Source: Pseudomonadota bacterium | GTDB taxonomy: Bacteria > Bdellovibrionota > Bdellovibrionia > Bdellovibrionales > Bdellovibrionaceae | NCBI GenBank assembly: GCA_021300175.1 | Contig: JAJTIC010000052.1 | Location: 16,635-80,634 of the forward strand | Direction: 5' to 3' | Length of the DNA: 64,000 nt | Part shown: piece after piece, positions 45,306-53,856 of the stretch | Layout of the letters: each line of letters starts with the position of its first letter | Numbering within the stretch: position 1 is the first letter of the stretch | The notes under the pieces: generated by a model | Databases searched by the model: none | Seen by the model: the letters and a program-made list of their open reading frames with translations, nothing else | What the model was told of the DNA's origin: nothing | Position numbers and translations under genes: made by a program

Positions 45306-46355
45306 TTAGTTTAAACTTTCAGAAACAGCGTCTTCATTGATTTCTGTGTAAGTGCACATTTCAGCGCCGTGACGTTGCCACTTTCTTAAATTTGGCAAAG
45401 TCGCCAAGTAGTCCGTCTCTGAAAATACGTACCGAATCTTACAAAAACGAGGTGCCTTTGAAGAGTTACTTACAATCCAAGGATTCAGGAGATCAGCAAC
45501 TGACGCGTTGACTGACTTTGCTGATGAAGACCAGAAAGAGCCTGACCCTTCAGTAGCTCCATTGGGAAGTTGATTTGAGCCCAGAGTGAACCCAGCTTCA
45601 TTGTCGGCTGTGTTGTAGGCATTTGAATTGTTTCGAGCCATTTTGAAAGATCCAACGCCTTGGAAGTCACATGTCACAAAAGCTTGAACAGTCAAACCCG
45701 AAAGTTCTGTGTACTTCTTGCCATCAACAGTTCCTGGAATTACCAAGCCGTCACGATTGTTCTCGCCACCATTTGGCCCATTGGACAAAAAGTCAGTTGC
45801 GAAGGATTGGGCTTTCAAAGAAAAATTTGATGCAACATTATCTTCGAAGTATTCAATTTGTGGTCCACGATAACAGATGTCTACGAAATAGCGTGCAGAA
45901 TACAATTCTGAACCTAAATTGAAAGACAAGTCTGTGATCCTCTTTCCCCAAGATGCTGAATCAGTCAAAGCTTGAGACCAACTTCCCGCAGATGCTGCGC
46001 GGAAAGAAGAGTCTTTCACTTGACCAGTGACTGAAGTATCTCCGTTATCTTTCCAGTCTTGAGAAGTGACTTTACCGTAATTCATTAAATAATCACCGCC
46101 CCCTGTGCTTGAGCAAAGGCAAGATGAATCACACTTAGCACCTGTCGTAGAGCAGTCGTCGGGGGTGCAAGTCTGATTTGTACCTTGATAGTAGCAAACA
46201 CGTTTGTTGGATGCCTGAGCCATAATTCCTGCATTACAAGCATAAATGTTTGGTCCAGATGAGAATACTTTAAATTTGTATCTCAAGCTAATTGCGTTCG
46301 CAGTCATTGACATCCCCATGATAGCCAATGCCGCTAAAAATGTTTTCATTTTCAT
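45306..46355 (-). CDS. Exported Cys-rich protein, paralogue of the 42915-43673 product
   Basis: The 349 residues have a signal peptide (about 1-22, ending ANA) and a body with paired Cys, including an insert near residues 50-90 with a Cys-dense stretch (CYYQGTNQTCTPDDC, CDSSCLC) missing in its paralogue. The CYRGP and APRFC blocks are shared with it. AGGAG lies seven bases before the ATG, which overlaps the upstream gene's stop (ATGA). No known family is recognised. The extra Cys-rich insert may be a protein-binding module (inference). Confidence 0.7.
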   Translation of the reverse strand: MKMKTFLAALAIMGMSMTANAISLRYKFKVFSSGPNIYACNAGIMAQASNKRVCYYQGTNQTCTPDDCSTTGAKCDSSCLCSSTGGGDYLMNYGKVTSQDWKDNGDTSVTGQVKDSSFRAASAGSWSQALTDSASWGKRITDLSFNLGSELYSARYFVDICYRGPQIEYFEDNVASNFSLKAQSFATDFLSNGPNGGENNRDGLVIPGTVDGKKYTELSGLTVQAFVTCDFQGVGSFKMARNNSNAYNTADNEAGFTLGSNQLPNGATEGSGSFWSSSAKSVNASVADLLNPWIVSNSSKAPRFCKIRYVFSETDYLATLPNLRKWQRHGAEMCTYTEINEDAVSESLN

Positions 46356-47020
46356 CGTTTTTCTCCTATTTGTCCTCGTTGTGAGGGTTTGTTAATTGCT
46401 AATTGATAACTAAGTTTGGTTTTTGAGTCTGGTATTTCTGAGAGCTCAGTGGATAGCTTCGAGCTGAGCGGTGTGTCCTTGCGAGGCTCCACTTTGTAAG
46501 TGGTCGTCTGGAGTGGATTTTCGGAAGTGCAAAAAACATAATCAAAATGGGCAGGGATATTTCTACCATCAAGACCGACAATGAACTGCGCTTCGGTACT
46601 CCCTGCAGGACAGAAATTCATAAAGTTTTTTTGAAGTTCAGGAGAATTCCAAGGCCGATAATAGTTGTAAATGCTGCGCGGGTTTAAAATCACATAACGT
46701 TCATTCTTTAAGAATTGAATGATTTCTTGTTGATCTAAAGCCTGAGGGATGACGGTGTAATATTGATCAGCTCTGGAAAAAAGAGTTCGTAAAAACTGAG
46801 AGCTGGATCCTGCACAGCTTGTGCAGTCGTTCTCGACTCTAGCGCAAATCAAAGGATCGCCACAGAGATCTCTGCAGAAGTTCTGATCGTCTAAATCACA
46901 CAGATATGAGTGCTCTTGGGAATAGGATCCATCTGAAGATTTGGAGTTTCGTGAAGACATCGTCCACGCATTTGAGCTGCATGCTATAAAAAGAGTAAGA
47001 GCAAAGGTCATCAGTCTCAT
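46352..47020 (-). CDS. Exported Cys-rich protein, unknown
   Basis: The 222 residues have a signal peptide (about 1-18, ending SNA). A Cys-dense N-terminal region follows (YLCDLDDQNFCRDLCGDPLICARVENDCTSC read across about 40-70, spaced here as separate motifs LCDLDD, FCRDLCGDPLIC, DCTSC). A further domain with FCPAGSTEAQF and VFCTSE comes after it. It is coupled by ATGA overlaps at both ends. I do not recognise a family. Confidence 0.65.
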   Translation of the reverse strand: MRLMTFALTLFIACSSNAWTMSSRNSKSSDGSYSQEHSYLCDLDDQNFCRDLCGDPLICARVENDCTSCAGSSSQFLRTLFSRADQYYTVIPQALDQQEIIQFLKNERYVILNPRSIYNYYRPWNSPELQKNFMNFCPAGSTEAQFIVGLDGRNIPAHFDYVFCTSENPLQTTTYKVEPRKDTPLSSKLSTELSEIPDSKTKLSYQLAINKPSQRGQIGEKR

Positions 47021-49737
47021 TTGTTGAGCCTCCCGCGACAGCTTCTCGGTTCAAAAAGACTTTGAGGGATGACCCGAAAATTTTTAGCTTGGCGGCCTGA
47101 ACAGTGAACATCAAGAGAGTATTGAAGATTGCAGCCGGGAATTTTAAAGCTTACGACTTTGTCTGCTGATCCCGAGGAAGAATCATTCTTGCGAACAAAA
47201 AGATCCTGGGGGGTGACTCCATAAGTTTCTTTTAAATACTGAGCTGTCTTTGATCCGCAAGTGTCATAAAAGCAAGATAGCCCTAAGGACAATGGCTCCA
47301 CACAGGATTCAGGAATTTTCTTGCCAAGTCGAAGATATGTTTCCGTTACTTGATTCACATCGACTGTGTAGGACTGGGGAACGTTCACTTTATCTTTCAT
47401 TCCCTTGACGAAGCGATAGACAGCTCGGAAGAGATAGACGCCAAATTTGAGGGGATTGAGACTGGCAGCATCAACTTGGGCTGCGGCACTGGAGGCAACA
47501 CCCACAAAATTCAAAGAGCAGCCACCACAGTAAGAAGCATCTTTTGGCTCAGAGGTCCGGATGTCACCAGGTCTTTCAGCGACGCCGTCTCGCCCCTTGT
47601 TGACTTTACAGTAGTTCAAAGAGACTCCATGGAAAGCGTAGAAATTAAAAGGTGTTTCTCCCGCCGGTGAGATTTGCACAGCACAAGGTGTTCCTAGCCA
47701 AGGTCCAAAGTCCGCAAGCAAGGCCTTTTGCATTTTACTCTTTTCAATATTTGGATCGAATTTGAGTTTGCCTTCTTTCACAAGCTGGTTGAAGGAAGTC
47801 ACACGGGGAGCAGTCCAATTCAGATCCATGTAGATGGGGAGTGGATTCCATCCAAACAGAGCTGCATTCGCAAGATCAGCGAGGAAATTTTTTCTTGTTC
47901 GATTAGTCACGAACCAAGGGTCATAGACCTTACAAGCTTTGAGTTCAGCATAAGGATTAAAGACATCAGGGGAAGAAACTTGATCCTTGGTCTGTAAAAA
48001 AGCTTCTGCATATTGAGCAGCCGCATGCAAATCCACAGCTGCTTTAAATGCTTTTCGTGCGCACTCAAGAGGATTCACACAGAGTGAAATTTGATCATTT
48101 CCAAAAGTTAAAAAAGCACCCGTGGCAGGAATTGAGGGAATAAAAGCCATTCCCTCTGGGACCTGAATGGACTTTGAAGTCATCTCTTTGGCCCAATTTT
48201 CAAGACCGACCCAGTTTGTTCGGTATCCGGAAGCATTAAAAAACTGCTTGATTTCAAGCTCTTCACACAAAGGCTTCATCGCAGCACCGAGGCTTTGATA
48301 GAATTGCACTTGGTTTTCAACGGAAAGTCCATGGGGAGATTTCTGTCGGATCATTGAATCGAGTTCACTGACCCGGCGGATATCTGTATTCAAAAAATCC
48401 AAACGATGATCAGAAGAAAGTTGCCACTCAAGGCACATGTAGGCAGCTTCATCTCGGAGAGCAGCAGTGGCAGGAGTGCTGAAGATATAAGACCGAGCAA
48501 ATGACACCAGCTGTTCGGCGGAGTAAGTTGTCGACAGCAAAGTCAGGTGATGACTTCCGTTGAAGATCTTATTTCTCATCATCCAGCGCTGTTCGATAAA
48601 GTTCTTTCTAAAATTAGCAACCCATTCACTGGCTTTTTCATAAGACAGAGTTCCCAGAAAGTCGTCATTCACAGAACGAGCGCCCTTTGAGATCAACTCT
48701 TTCTCGGGACCACGACCTACGAGATCATCAAATTCGTTAGCTTGGTTGTTATTCTTTGCTAGCTCACGGATGGCATTCAGAGAGAGTGTTTCGCTATCAC
48801 ATTTTGGTGGCTGAATTGATTTACACCCGTTGGGTATCAAGAGCAGAGATTCTTCAATATCCAGAGATCTAAAAAGCCGGTAGTACTTAGGGCTCCATTT
48901 TTTGAGTTCCTCGCTATTTCTCCAAGCCCAAGAGAAATAGATCTTCATTGAATTCCAGAAATCAAATCCTACTTTGTTCCAAGTTTCAGGATTGGCACGA
49001 ATGTCAATTTGAAGGGCGGTGTTGCGAGAATCAATCTCTGAGGAAGTGTCAGAGCAAGAAGCCACATGAGTTGTTTGATTGATGACTGCTTCAGCCAGGT
49101 TTTGAAGTCCCGCTGCATTCAATTCAGTGCCATGGAGGTGGCTTTGCAGCGGAGAGAATTTCTTTAATAGCAAGCAGTTCACTCGAGCGCCCAACGTGTT
49201 GGGCATAAATGCTTGGGTTGAGAAATTGTCGACCTGGGCCAGGCTTTTTGACCGAGCGTCTTTGGTGAGTGCAGACTGTTTCCAGATCTCTGAAACATAA
49301 TTCTTCATCTCTTCACAGAAGACTTCGCTCCTACAATTGATCACAGCTCTTTGATACCTTTGAGGAATCAGTTTTTCTTCTTCAGAAGTATTGTGAGGTA
49401 AAAGGGGGAGTTCTCCTTTGATGAGCATTTGGGCAATCTGCATTTGAAGTCCAGCGACACTCAAGCGGAAGTCAGTCATTGCTTCCGAAGTCATGAGAGC
49501 AGGGTCTTCACCCGTATTTTTCGCCAGGGCGTGACTGAGTCTACCGGAGTTAAAACCATCAATAATCGAAAAAACAGATTGTGTGGGAAAATCGGAATCA
49601 ATCGCACACTGAGCTCTGTTGGTCACTTTCAGTGGATTAATATCAAGGGGGCTAAACTGTGCAAAAGCTTCCACTCCGGTCAAAGTGACCAAAAGAGTCA
49701 GGAGCAGGTTGTGGGCTAAGGACTTGATCATCAGCAT
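47017..49737 (-). CDS. Giant exported Cys-rich protein, first gene of the operon
   Basis: The 906 residues have a signal peptide (about 1-26, ending AFA) and 22 Cys spread along the whole mature part (VINCRSEVFCEEM, NGCKSIQPPKC, LCVNPLECARK, SYCGGCSLNF, LSCFYDTCGSK, CNLQYSLDVHC). The middle is helical and the last third mixed. There is no membrane anchor. AGGAAG lies five bases before the ATG. It follows a strong terminator of the 49835-50362 gene, so it needs its own promoter or readthrough. No known family is recognised. It leads the seven-gene downstream run. Confidence 0.7.
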   Translation of the reverse strand: MLMIKSLAHNLLLTLLVTLTGVEAFAQFSPLDINPLKVTNRAQCAIDSDFPTQSVFSIIDGFNSGRLSHALAKNTGEDPALMTSEAMTDFRLSVAGLQMQIAQMLIKGELPLLPHNTSEEEKLIPQRYQRAVINCRSEVFCEEMKNYVSEIWKQSALTKDARSKSLAQVDNFSTQAFMPNTLGARVNCLLLKKFSPLQSHLHGTELNAAGLQNLAEAVINQTTHVASCSDTSSEIDSRNTALQIDIRANPETWNKVGFDFWNSMKIYFSWAWRNSEELKKWSPKYYRLFRSLDIEESLLLIPNGCKSIQPPKCDSETLSLNAIRELAKNNNQANEFDDLVGRGPEKELISKGARSVNDDFLGTLSYEKASEWVANFRKNFIEQRWMMRNKIFNGSHHLTLLSTTYSAEQLVSFARSYIFSTPATAALRDEAAYMCLEWQLSSDHRLDFLNTDIRRVSELDSMIRQKSPHGLSVENQVQFYQSLGAAMKPLCEELEIKQFFNASGYRTNWVGLENWAKEMTSKSIQVPEGMAFIPSIPATGAFLTFGNDQISLCVNPLECARKAFKAAVDLHAAAQYAEAFLQTKDQVSSPDVFNPYAELKACKVYDPWFVTNRTRKNFLADLANAALFGWNPLPIYMDLNWTAPRVTSFNQLVKEGKLKFDPNIEKSKMQKALLADFGPWLGTPCAVQISPAGETPFNFYAFHGVSLNYCKVNKGRDGVAERPGDIRTSEPKDASYCGGCSLNFVGVASSAAAQVDAASLNPLKFGVYLFRAVYRFVKGMKDKVNVPQSYTVDVNQVTETYLRLGKKIPESCVEPLSLGLSCFYDTCGSKTAQYLKETYGVTPQDLFVRKNDSSSGSADKVVSFKIPGCNLQYSLDVHCSGRQAKNFRVIPQSLFEPRSCRGRLNK

Positions 49738-49748
49738 CAGTTCTTCCT

Positions 49749-49784
49749 AAAAAAAAGGGAATTTTCGACCCATCGAAAATTCCC
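49749..49784 (-). terminator. Strong intrinsic terminator of the 49835-50362 gene
   Basis: Minus-strand GGGAATTTTCGA pairs with TCGAAAATTCCC (12 bp, 49784-49773 with 49768-49757, TGGG loop), followed by eight T (49756-49749). It lies between the small exported gene and the 906-residue gene, only 12 bases before that gene's start. It may therefore act as an attenuator for the long operon. Confidence 0.85.
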
Positions 49785-49834
49785 CTTCAAATTAATTCCC
49801 CAAAAAAAACGAAACGAAAATATCGGCTCGTCGA

Positions 49835-50362
49835 CTACAGACTTGAGTTCTTGCAGTTCTCGACTTTGTTCAGCATCGTTGTGTAGAACAAGACAACTGT
49901 TTGCTCTGCAGGCGAGAAGTTCCTTTTTGTTGAGTAGTCGTGATTAACCATGTTGTACATGTATGTGTTGACGAACTGGTAGACAGCGGGAGTCACTCGC
50001 AAAGTCGAGATACATTTATAGTTTTTGTAAGTAACAGTGATACCCGCGTAATTACTATCTGAATTTGAATCGCCTTTATCCCCGATGTAAATCGTGTCAC
50101 CAGATCCGCTGTTGGGTGTTGATCCGTAGCCTACGTTGAATGAAACAGTCCAACCAGACCCTTGGTTGTCAGCACCAACAATTTTACAAAGGTTGCCACT
50201 GCAGGCGATCGACATTTCATCGCGAATGGAGCGTTGGATATCTGCATCAGTTCTGTTCGGAAGAGGACGCTGGTCATGTTCTGGTGCCCCTTCGTCAAAT
50301 TCACTGGCATAAGACTGCAAAGATAGTGAAAGAAGGGCTGCAAGAATCAGCTTGAATTTCAT
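49835..50362 (-). CDS. Small exported protein, unknown, ahead of the Cys-rich operon
   Basis: The 175 residues have a signal peptide (about 1-19, ending SYA) and a mature protein with four Cys (IACSGNLCKIV, YKCIST, VENCKNSS) and a Gly/Ser/Asn-rich middle (GYGSTPNSGSGDTIYIGD). The ATG has AAGGAGAT just upstream, a strong site, and the gene ends in a strong terminator, as for a well-expressed monocistronic product. I do not recognise a family. Confidence 0.7.
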   Translation of the reverse strand: MKFKLILAALLSLSLQSYASEFDEGAPEHDQRPLPNRTDADIQRSIRDEMSIACSGNLCKIVGADNQGSGWTVSFNVGYGSTPNSGSGDTIYIGDKGDSNSDSNYAGITVTYKNYKCISTLRVTPAVYQFVNTYMYNMVNHDYSTKRNFSPAEQTVVLFYTTMLNKVENCKNSSL

Positions 50363-50593
50363 AGGATCTCCTTAAAACCATGTGTTACTTCGCCTTTGGT
50401 TATGAAGGCTAGGTTGGTAAAATGCCAGTTAAATCTTTTTTTATTGTGAAAATTTCAGATTGGAAAATAAGTCACAGTGACAAAAAAGCGGCACTGTAAA
50501 AATGTTCTCTGCTTGCCTGACAAAATAACTCAATTTCATTGTTTCTGTGGAGGTGTGCTAAAGTGTTCCTCGAAAGCCGCCGAGGAGGCCTGT

Positions 50594-50968
50594 GTGTTCA
50601 AGTTTTTGACAGTTCATTGTATTTTTTTCCTTTTTTCCTATGCTTTGGGTAATTCACCGAGTTATCCCATGGTTCGCCTTGAGTGTTCAAAGATCAATCC
50701 ACGATTAGGAATTTCTCTGATCACGATCACTCAAGTGAACTCGTTACAGTTCAGTGCTGTGATGACCAATCAAAGAAATGACTCTTTTGAGATCCACATT
50801 TCTCCAAGGGAGATGGAAGTCCTGAATTTCACTTTACCAGTGTTTGAAACAGGGTCTCTTCACACTTTTAGATTGAGGCTTGCTTCCCAAGATAACTGGG
50901 TGCTCAGCGGATATGATGTTGATTCGGGCTCTGTGCTCGAAGAGAGAATCAGTTGTCAGCTAAAATAA
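50594..50968 (+). CDS. Small exported protein, unknown
   Basis: The open frame extends upstream, but GTG 50594 is preferred. It has GAGGAGG about five bases upstream and gives a clean signal peptide (FLTVHCIFFLFSYALGNS) in 124 residues. The mature part is beta-rich (LGISLITITQVNSLQFSAVM, HTFRLRLASQDNWVLSGYDV) with two Cys. It ends in the shared bidirectional terminator. It is divergent from the Cys-rich exported cluster. Confidence 0.65.
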   Translation: MFKFLTVHCIFFLFSYALGNSPSYPMVRLECSKINPRLGISLITITQVNSLQFSAVMTNQRNDSFEIHISPREMEVLNFTLPVFETGSLHTFRLRLASQDNWVLSGYDVDSGSVLEERISCQLK

Positions 50969-50998
50969 AAAACCCCTCTTACAAGGGGTTTTTTATTT
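50963..50998. terminator. Bidirectional intrinsic terminator
   Basis: A 15-bp stem is formed by 50963-50977 and 50984-50998, with CCCCT/AGGGG closing a 6-base loop and A-/T-rich flanks on both sides. It ends the 50594 gene (+) and the OppA-like gene (-), whose stop is at 51017. Confidence 0.85.
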
Positions 50999-51016
50999 AA
51001 ACTTAAGGTGATCACT

Positions 51017-52717
51017 CTATTTCAGGCTTCCACCCAACGACCATTCTTCGATGTTATTTGTTTCATAGAACATATGGCCTGGAATTTTGAATCCAGTCAG
51101 GTTTCTAGGAACAACTCCGATATCTGAGCGATAGAATAAAGGAATGACTGGTACATCATTCGTGTACTCTGTGATCATCTTGTGGAGGATCTCCTTACGT
51201 TTGTTAGAATTGAATTCCACTTCGAAAGCGTCTGCGAGGCCATCCACTGTCTTATTGCTCCAGCCTGTGTAGTTCTGGCCAGACCATGAGTTCTTAGCAG
51301 TGGGAATATTGGTGCTGTGAAATTGTGATCTTGGTGAGGATTCTGGGATTGAAACCCAAGCATACATCGCCATGGCTCCATAATTTCTTTTTTTGGTCGT
51401 TTCACCAAAGAAAACTCGAGCTGGCTCATTCTTGATTTGAACGTCGACACCGACTGATTTCCACTGTGACTGAAGCAATGTCTGAACCGTTTCACGAGTT
51501 TTGTTGCCAGCTGTTGTCATGAACTGCAAAGACAGTTTCTTGCCATCTTTGTAGCGGATCCCGTCTTTCTCGTTCATTTTCCAGCCGGCAGCATCGAGAA
51601 GGCGAGATGCTTCCCTGCGAGAGAAGGGGTACAGTTTGACGACTTTGGGATCTGCCGTGAAGTGAGGATCAATGGGCGAGAGTTGATGAATCGCCGCTTT
51701 TTGGCGACTTTCAAACAAAGCTTGCACCAACTCATCTCGGTTAATGGCATGAACAAGAGCTCGTCGCACGTTTACATCAGTCAGTGCTGGGTGATCTAAG
51801 TTCAGATCAATGTGCTCATAAGTAGCACCTGGTTCGAAAAGAACACGGAAGGGTAAATTATCCGCTTTCACGCGCTTTTCAAAAGCCAAAGCTTGATCGA
51901 ACTGAAAGCCTAAGCTTGAAACCATATCGATGGTGCCAGATCTCAGGTTAGCTTCCAGAGTTGCCGTGTTTGGAATAAGTTTTACGATCACCTTTTGGAT
52001 CGCTGGCTTTTTTCCGTAGAAATGAGGATTGACTGAAAAAGAAACGTGAGATCCCAACTTCAACTCAGAAACAACATAAGGTCCATTGTAGAGACCGGGA
52101 TTGGTTGGGTTCTTGTTGAAATTAGAGTTCTGATCGTAGCCTTCTTTTTTAGAGCCAAACTTTTTGAGAACCGGTTCTTCAATGTGCTTCGCCAGAGGGC
52201 CTGGAACACCTTGGAAATAGTCGTACTTGGCTTTGTTGTAAGTGTAGACACATTTCTTGGGTGTTTTTGCATCCCAAGTGATCGATTTAATATTTGCATA
52301 AGCCTCGCGAGAGCCTACGGAAACATTTTCATTTTTCCCAGCTTCCCAGGCAAACTTGAAATCTTCGCAAGTCACTGGAGTTCCGTCGCCCCATTTTGCA
52401 GTGTCGATGATTTCCCAAGTGACTTCGAGGCCGCGCTCTTTCCCATTTTGAATAAACTTAGCACCGCCATTTTCGATGGTCGGTATAGACTTTGCTATTT
52501 GTGGAGACCACTTTCCATTCGCATCAAGGAAAACCATTCCGCGGTTAACCATGTAACTTAAATAAGAAGTGGCGGCCATTGAGCCAATCAATGGGTTGAG
52601 GTTTTCGAACTCTTGAGTGATTCCGATTTTGAGTTCGGCGTTTGTAGGACTGTTGGCAGAAGCGGCCCCAGTACTCAGAGCTACAACTGTAGCGATCATT
52701 ACGTGGCGAAAGTTCAT
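51017..52717 (-). CDS. Extracellular peptide-binding protein (OppA/DppA family)
   Basis: The 566 residues have a signal peptide (about 1-22, ending ASA) and the SBP_bac_5 body: AELKIGITQEFENLNPLIG, WGDGTPVTCEDFKFAWEAG, NVRRALVHAINRDELVQALF, ASRLLDAAGWKMNEKDGIRY and a C-terminal NDVPVIPLFYRSDIG. It would hand oligopeptides to an ABC permease. No permease or ATPase genes are nearby, so it is an orphan in this window. CAGGAG precedes the ATG, and a possible promoter lies upstream. Confidence 0.92.
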   Translation of the reverse strand: MNFRHVMIATVVALSTGAASANSPTNAELKIGITQEFENLNPLIGSMAATSYLSYMVNRGMVFLDANGKWSPQIAKSIPTIENGGAKFIQNGKERGLEVTWEIIDTAKWGDGTPVTCEDFKFAWEAGKNENVSVGSREAYANIKSITWDAKTPKKCVYTYNKAKYDYFQGVPGPLAKHIEEPVLKKFGSKKEGYDQNSNFNKNPTNPGLYNGPYVVSELKLGSHVSFSVNPHFYGKKPAIQKVIVKLIPNTATLEANLRSGTIDMVSSLGFQFDQALAFEKRVKADNLPFRVLFEPGATYEHIDLNLDHPALTDVNVRRALVHAINRDELVQALFESRQKAAIHQLSPIDPHFTADPKVVKLYPFSRREASRLLDAAGWKMNEKDGIRYKDGKKLSLQFMTTAGNKTRETVQTLLQSQWKSVGVDVQIKNEPARVFFGETTKKRNYGAMAMYAWVSIPESSPRSQFHSTNIPTAKNSWSGQNYTGWSNKTVDGLADAFEVEFNSNKRKEILHKMITEYTNDVPVIPLFYRSDIGVVPRNLTGFKIPGHMFYETNNIEEWSLGGSLK

Positions 52718-52755
52718 TCTTTTCTCCTGGTTAAGGTCTGAAAAACCCGCTCCGG

Positions 52756-52784
52756 ATAAAAGTACAAAATAGTTGCCTTTTCAA
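52756..52784 (-). promoter_or_regulatory. Possible promoter of the peptide-binding protein gene
   Basis: Minus-strand TTGAAA (52784-52779) and TTTTAT (52761-52756) are 17 bases apart, about 38 bases before the ATG. Both boxes are moderate. Confidence 0.35.
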
Positions 52785-52821
52785 GGCCTTACAGAGGCGT
52801 ATGCGCCGCGTCTATTGCTCA

Positions 52822-53856
52822 CTAGGGAGTGATATTTTGAATCTTAAGTCTTGGGCCTGTGGTTGAAACTCCATTGGCAGTTAAGAATTTAAGTCCTGAT
52901 TCTACGACTTTATCTCCGATGGAGTACTGGGAGCCATAGTTATCGATGTAGTAGACCAGTTTAAAATTCAGCCACGAATCTGTAGTCTCAGAAATAATCA
53001 CCAGAGGCTCAGGCCAGGTTCTGACTTCAGGCACAGCTTTGATAGATTCAATCAGCACTTTCTTGGCCAGATCAGTATTGACTTGGTAATCGAGGCGAAA
53101 ATTCTGAGATCTGAGGATCGGTTGATCGGTGATGGAAAAGTTAGAAATTTGAGAGCCTGCTAAAACACGGTTGGGAATATTGATTATTTCATCAGCCCAT
53201 CCAATCAAAGTTGTGGCTCTCCAGGAAATTTCTTTGACTTGACCCGTGATCCTCTGAGTCCCTATTTGGATTTCAAGCCAATCGCCGATATCAAAGACTT
53301 TATCGATTTGCAGTGCAATCCCAGCGAAAAGGTTTCCCAACGTGTCTTGCAGTGCTAAGCCGAGTATTAGTGAAAAAGCCGCAGAAGTTGCAAGTAGTGG
53401 GGTCACTTGCACGTCAAAAACATGATTGGCCGTCCAAAAGAGAAAAACCACAGAAAGAATCAGAGAAAAAATATTGACGATCAGGACTGGGACCCCATGT
53501 TTCATGGATCCTAGGAAAAGATACTGCAGAATAATAATTCGACACGATTTAATAAAAACAATCAGTCCCCAAAGATAAGCGAGAAACGCCACATAGGGTG
53601 TTGAACGTGTAAGAAGTGACTGCATCTCGGCCTGCTGAAGTAAAATATAAAGCGCAAAAAAGACGCCGAGAGCGAGAAAGTGTCGAAGCAGGTTTTGATA
53701 CTGAGTTTGCAAACTTTTATGTCTTTCTTCGGTGGCTTCTCGGAGAAATATTTTATAAAAAGCCCAGGCAAGCAACACCAAAGAAGAGAGAATCAAAAAA
53801 GGTTCGAGTTCCAGCAGTCCATAAAGATTTTTGGTATTTATGATTTTATCGCCCAT
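52822..53856 (-). CDS. MscS-family mechanosensitive channel
   Basis: The 344 residues have four to five hydrophobic segments. The pore helix and MscS core follow: FSLILGLALQDTLGNLFAGI, then VFDIGDWLEI, GQVKEISWRATTLIGWADEI, NIPNRVLAGSQISNFS and a C-terminal beta/alpha domain. Such channels release solutes on hypo-osmotic shock. The ATG overlaps the upstream papain-like gene by 11 bases. Confidence 0.9.
   Translation of the reverse strand: MGDKIINTKNLYGLLELEPFLILSSLVLLAWAFYKIFLREATEERHKSLQTQYQNLLRHFLALGVFFALYILLQQAEMQSLLTRSTPYVAFLAYLWGLIVFIKSCRIIILQYLFLGSMKHGVPVLIVNIFSLILSVVFLFWTANHVFDVQVTPLLATSAAFSLILGLALQDTLGNLFAGIALQIDKVFDIGDWLEIQIGTQRITGQVKEISWRATTLIGWADEIINIPNRVLAGSQISNFSITDQPILRSQNFRLDYQVNTDLAKKVLIESIKAVPEVRTWPEPLVIISETTDSWLNFKLVYYIDNYGSQYSIGDKVVESGLKFLTANGVSTTGPRLKIQNITP

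Noticed and set aside
44823..45314. 163-residue plus-strand frame opposite the 538-residue exported protein gene
   Set aside because: The minus-strand gene has a signal peptide, ribosome-binding site and operon context; this frame has none of these.
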